NCBI GenBank assembly: GCA_011109175.1
Contig: RDEW01000001.1
Coordinates: 799,730 to 842,113, forward strand
Length of the DNA stretch: 42,384 bases
Reading direction: 5' to 3'
Origin: Dicyema japonicum
Lineage: Eukaryota; Dicyemida; Rhombozoa; Dicyemidae
The position numbers were made by a program, and so were the translations under genes. The notes below the pieces were generated by a model, which ran no database searches, had not been told where the DNA came from, and saw only the letters and a list, made by a program, of their open reading frames with translations. Shown piece after piece: positions 41,755 through 42,384 of the stretch. How positions within the stretch are numbered: position 1 is the stretch's first letter; every line of letters begins with the position of its first letter.

Positions 41755-42112
41755 TCCGATACCTCAAAGTCACACAACTCCATCTAAAACCAGCATAATG
41801 GAAATCTTTCCTGTGAAGTGGGGAGAAATGGAAATCTTTCCTGTGAAGTGGGGAGAGCAAATGAACCTTTTTAATGCCAACCTGGCACTGGGTGACACCT
41901 TGACAGGTTGATCCCATGACGCCACTCAAGTANCGATACCTCAAAGTTAAACAAGTCCATCTAAAACCAGCATAAAAGGTAAAAGACGTCAATTCTTGAA
42001 GTAATGGAAATCTTTCCAGTGAAGTGGGGAGAGCAAATGAACCTTTTTAATGCCAGCCTGGCACTGGGTGACACCTAGACAGGTTGATCCCATGACGCCT
42101 CTCAAGTAGGAA
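41755..42112. repeat. Duplicated block across an N, with internal 30-bp tandem copy
   Basis: cgatacctcaaagt, catctaaaaccagcataa, gcaaatgaacctttttaatg and tggcactgggtgacacct occur on both sides of the N at 41933. Within the first copy a 30-bp unit (atggaaatctttcctgtgaa ...) is tandem (41798 and 41828). A short piece of this block is also found near 3835-3860. Confidence 0.85.
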
Positions 42113-42224
42113 AGAGAAGAGAAAGAACAGACAAAACGAACAGAAAACCTCAAACAAATTAGCATCGTAGCACTACGAGGCGAAAATGATATAATCATTA
42201 TTATTATTATCAGCACTTCCGAGA

Positions 42225-42384
42225 ACACATAAAAAAACAAAAGTCAATTAAGGTACCCTTGTGCCGCGCCGGCCACCCTTTGCACCAATCGCATCCAAAA
42301 GCCTCTCCGTTTCGGAAGATCTCTTAGTTCATCGAGGTCATCCATTGTTTTCAACTCCCTGCCTATGGCTTTTAGGTCCTCATT
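42225..42384 (-). pseudogene. LINE RT C-terminus, edge fragment
   Basis: The minus strand from the right edge reads NEDLKAIGRELKTMDDLDEL, then RDLPKRRGFWMRLVQRV and a stop near 42250. This is the standard LINE C-terminal block (LKT.DDLDELR.L...R..W..LV.R). The frame is open to the window edge, so the upstream part may be better preserved outside. Confidence 0.65.

Noticed and set aside
1-42384. Bacterial operon, defence system, phage or toxin module
   Set aside because: No closely packed ORFs, ribosome binding sites or bacterial protein families; gene structure and repeats are eukaryotic.

Overview
This 42.4 kb window looks like AT-rich nuclear DNA of a small invertebrate animal, not a prokaryote or virus. 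The evidence is a eukaryotic heme gene, a lysosome-membrane-type protein gene, GT-AG introns, tRNA-derived SINEs, many decayed non-LTR retrotransposons (LINEs) and a decayed hAT transposon. The introns are extremely short: 30 bp in the heme gene, and 21-24 bp in six consecutive introns of the LAMP-like gene. Introns this small are established for dicyemid mesozoans. A dicyemid or another parasite with a reduced genome is therefore my best guess, but only an inference.

Genes. (1) Uroporphyrinogen-III synthase, 1182-1934 (+), two exons. (2) A LAMP-family type I membrane protein, 34124-35296 (+), seven exons joined by tiny introns, all phases consistent, with a C-terminal YIPI lysosomal sorting motif. 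(3) A minus-strand gene at 20556-19465 with five readable exons and a possible ubiquitin-like (RAWUL-type) fold. It has introns of 57, 26, possibly 15, and 42 bp. (4) A 93-residue unknown protein, 26424-26829 (+), with two 62-bp introns. Less certain genes, visible mainly because short open segments can be joined across tiny GT-AG introns, lie at 9076-10691 (-) and 17026-17396 (+), with single open segments at 16296-16577 (+), 21783-22190 (+) and 35440-35610 (+).

Mobile DNA covers most of the rest. At least four kinds of LINE remnant are present. One is a jockey/CR1-like family (2640-3620 +, 3960-4240 -, 12620-13010 +). A second has the C-terminal signature [12 protein letters not shown] (4740-5260 +, 11090-11130 +, 17525-17790 -, 21122-21560 -, 22793-23770 -). 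A third is an endonuclease-RT family present as two long copies (26985-29340 + and 30116-31718 +). A fourth copy is better preserved (32850-31715 -). C-terminal scraps of further copies end in FGHVLRM-type or DDLDELR-type motifs. There are three copies of one SINE family, all on the minus strand, and one copy of a second SINE family whose 3' tail matches a LINE 3' tail. The hAT element occupies 13422-15392.

The window is also full of head-to-tail duplications of 30-378 bp. Several flank single N bases, and the 265-base N gap has the same sequence on both sides. Some of these are therefore probably assembly joins rather than biology. I see no bacterial-type system, CRISPR array or rRNA, and no true tRNA gene.
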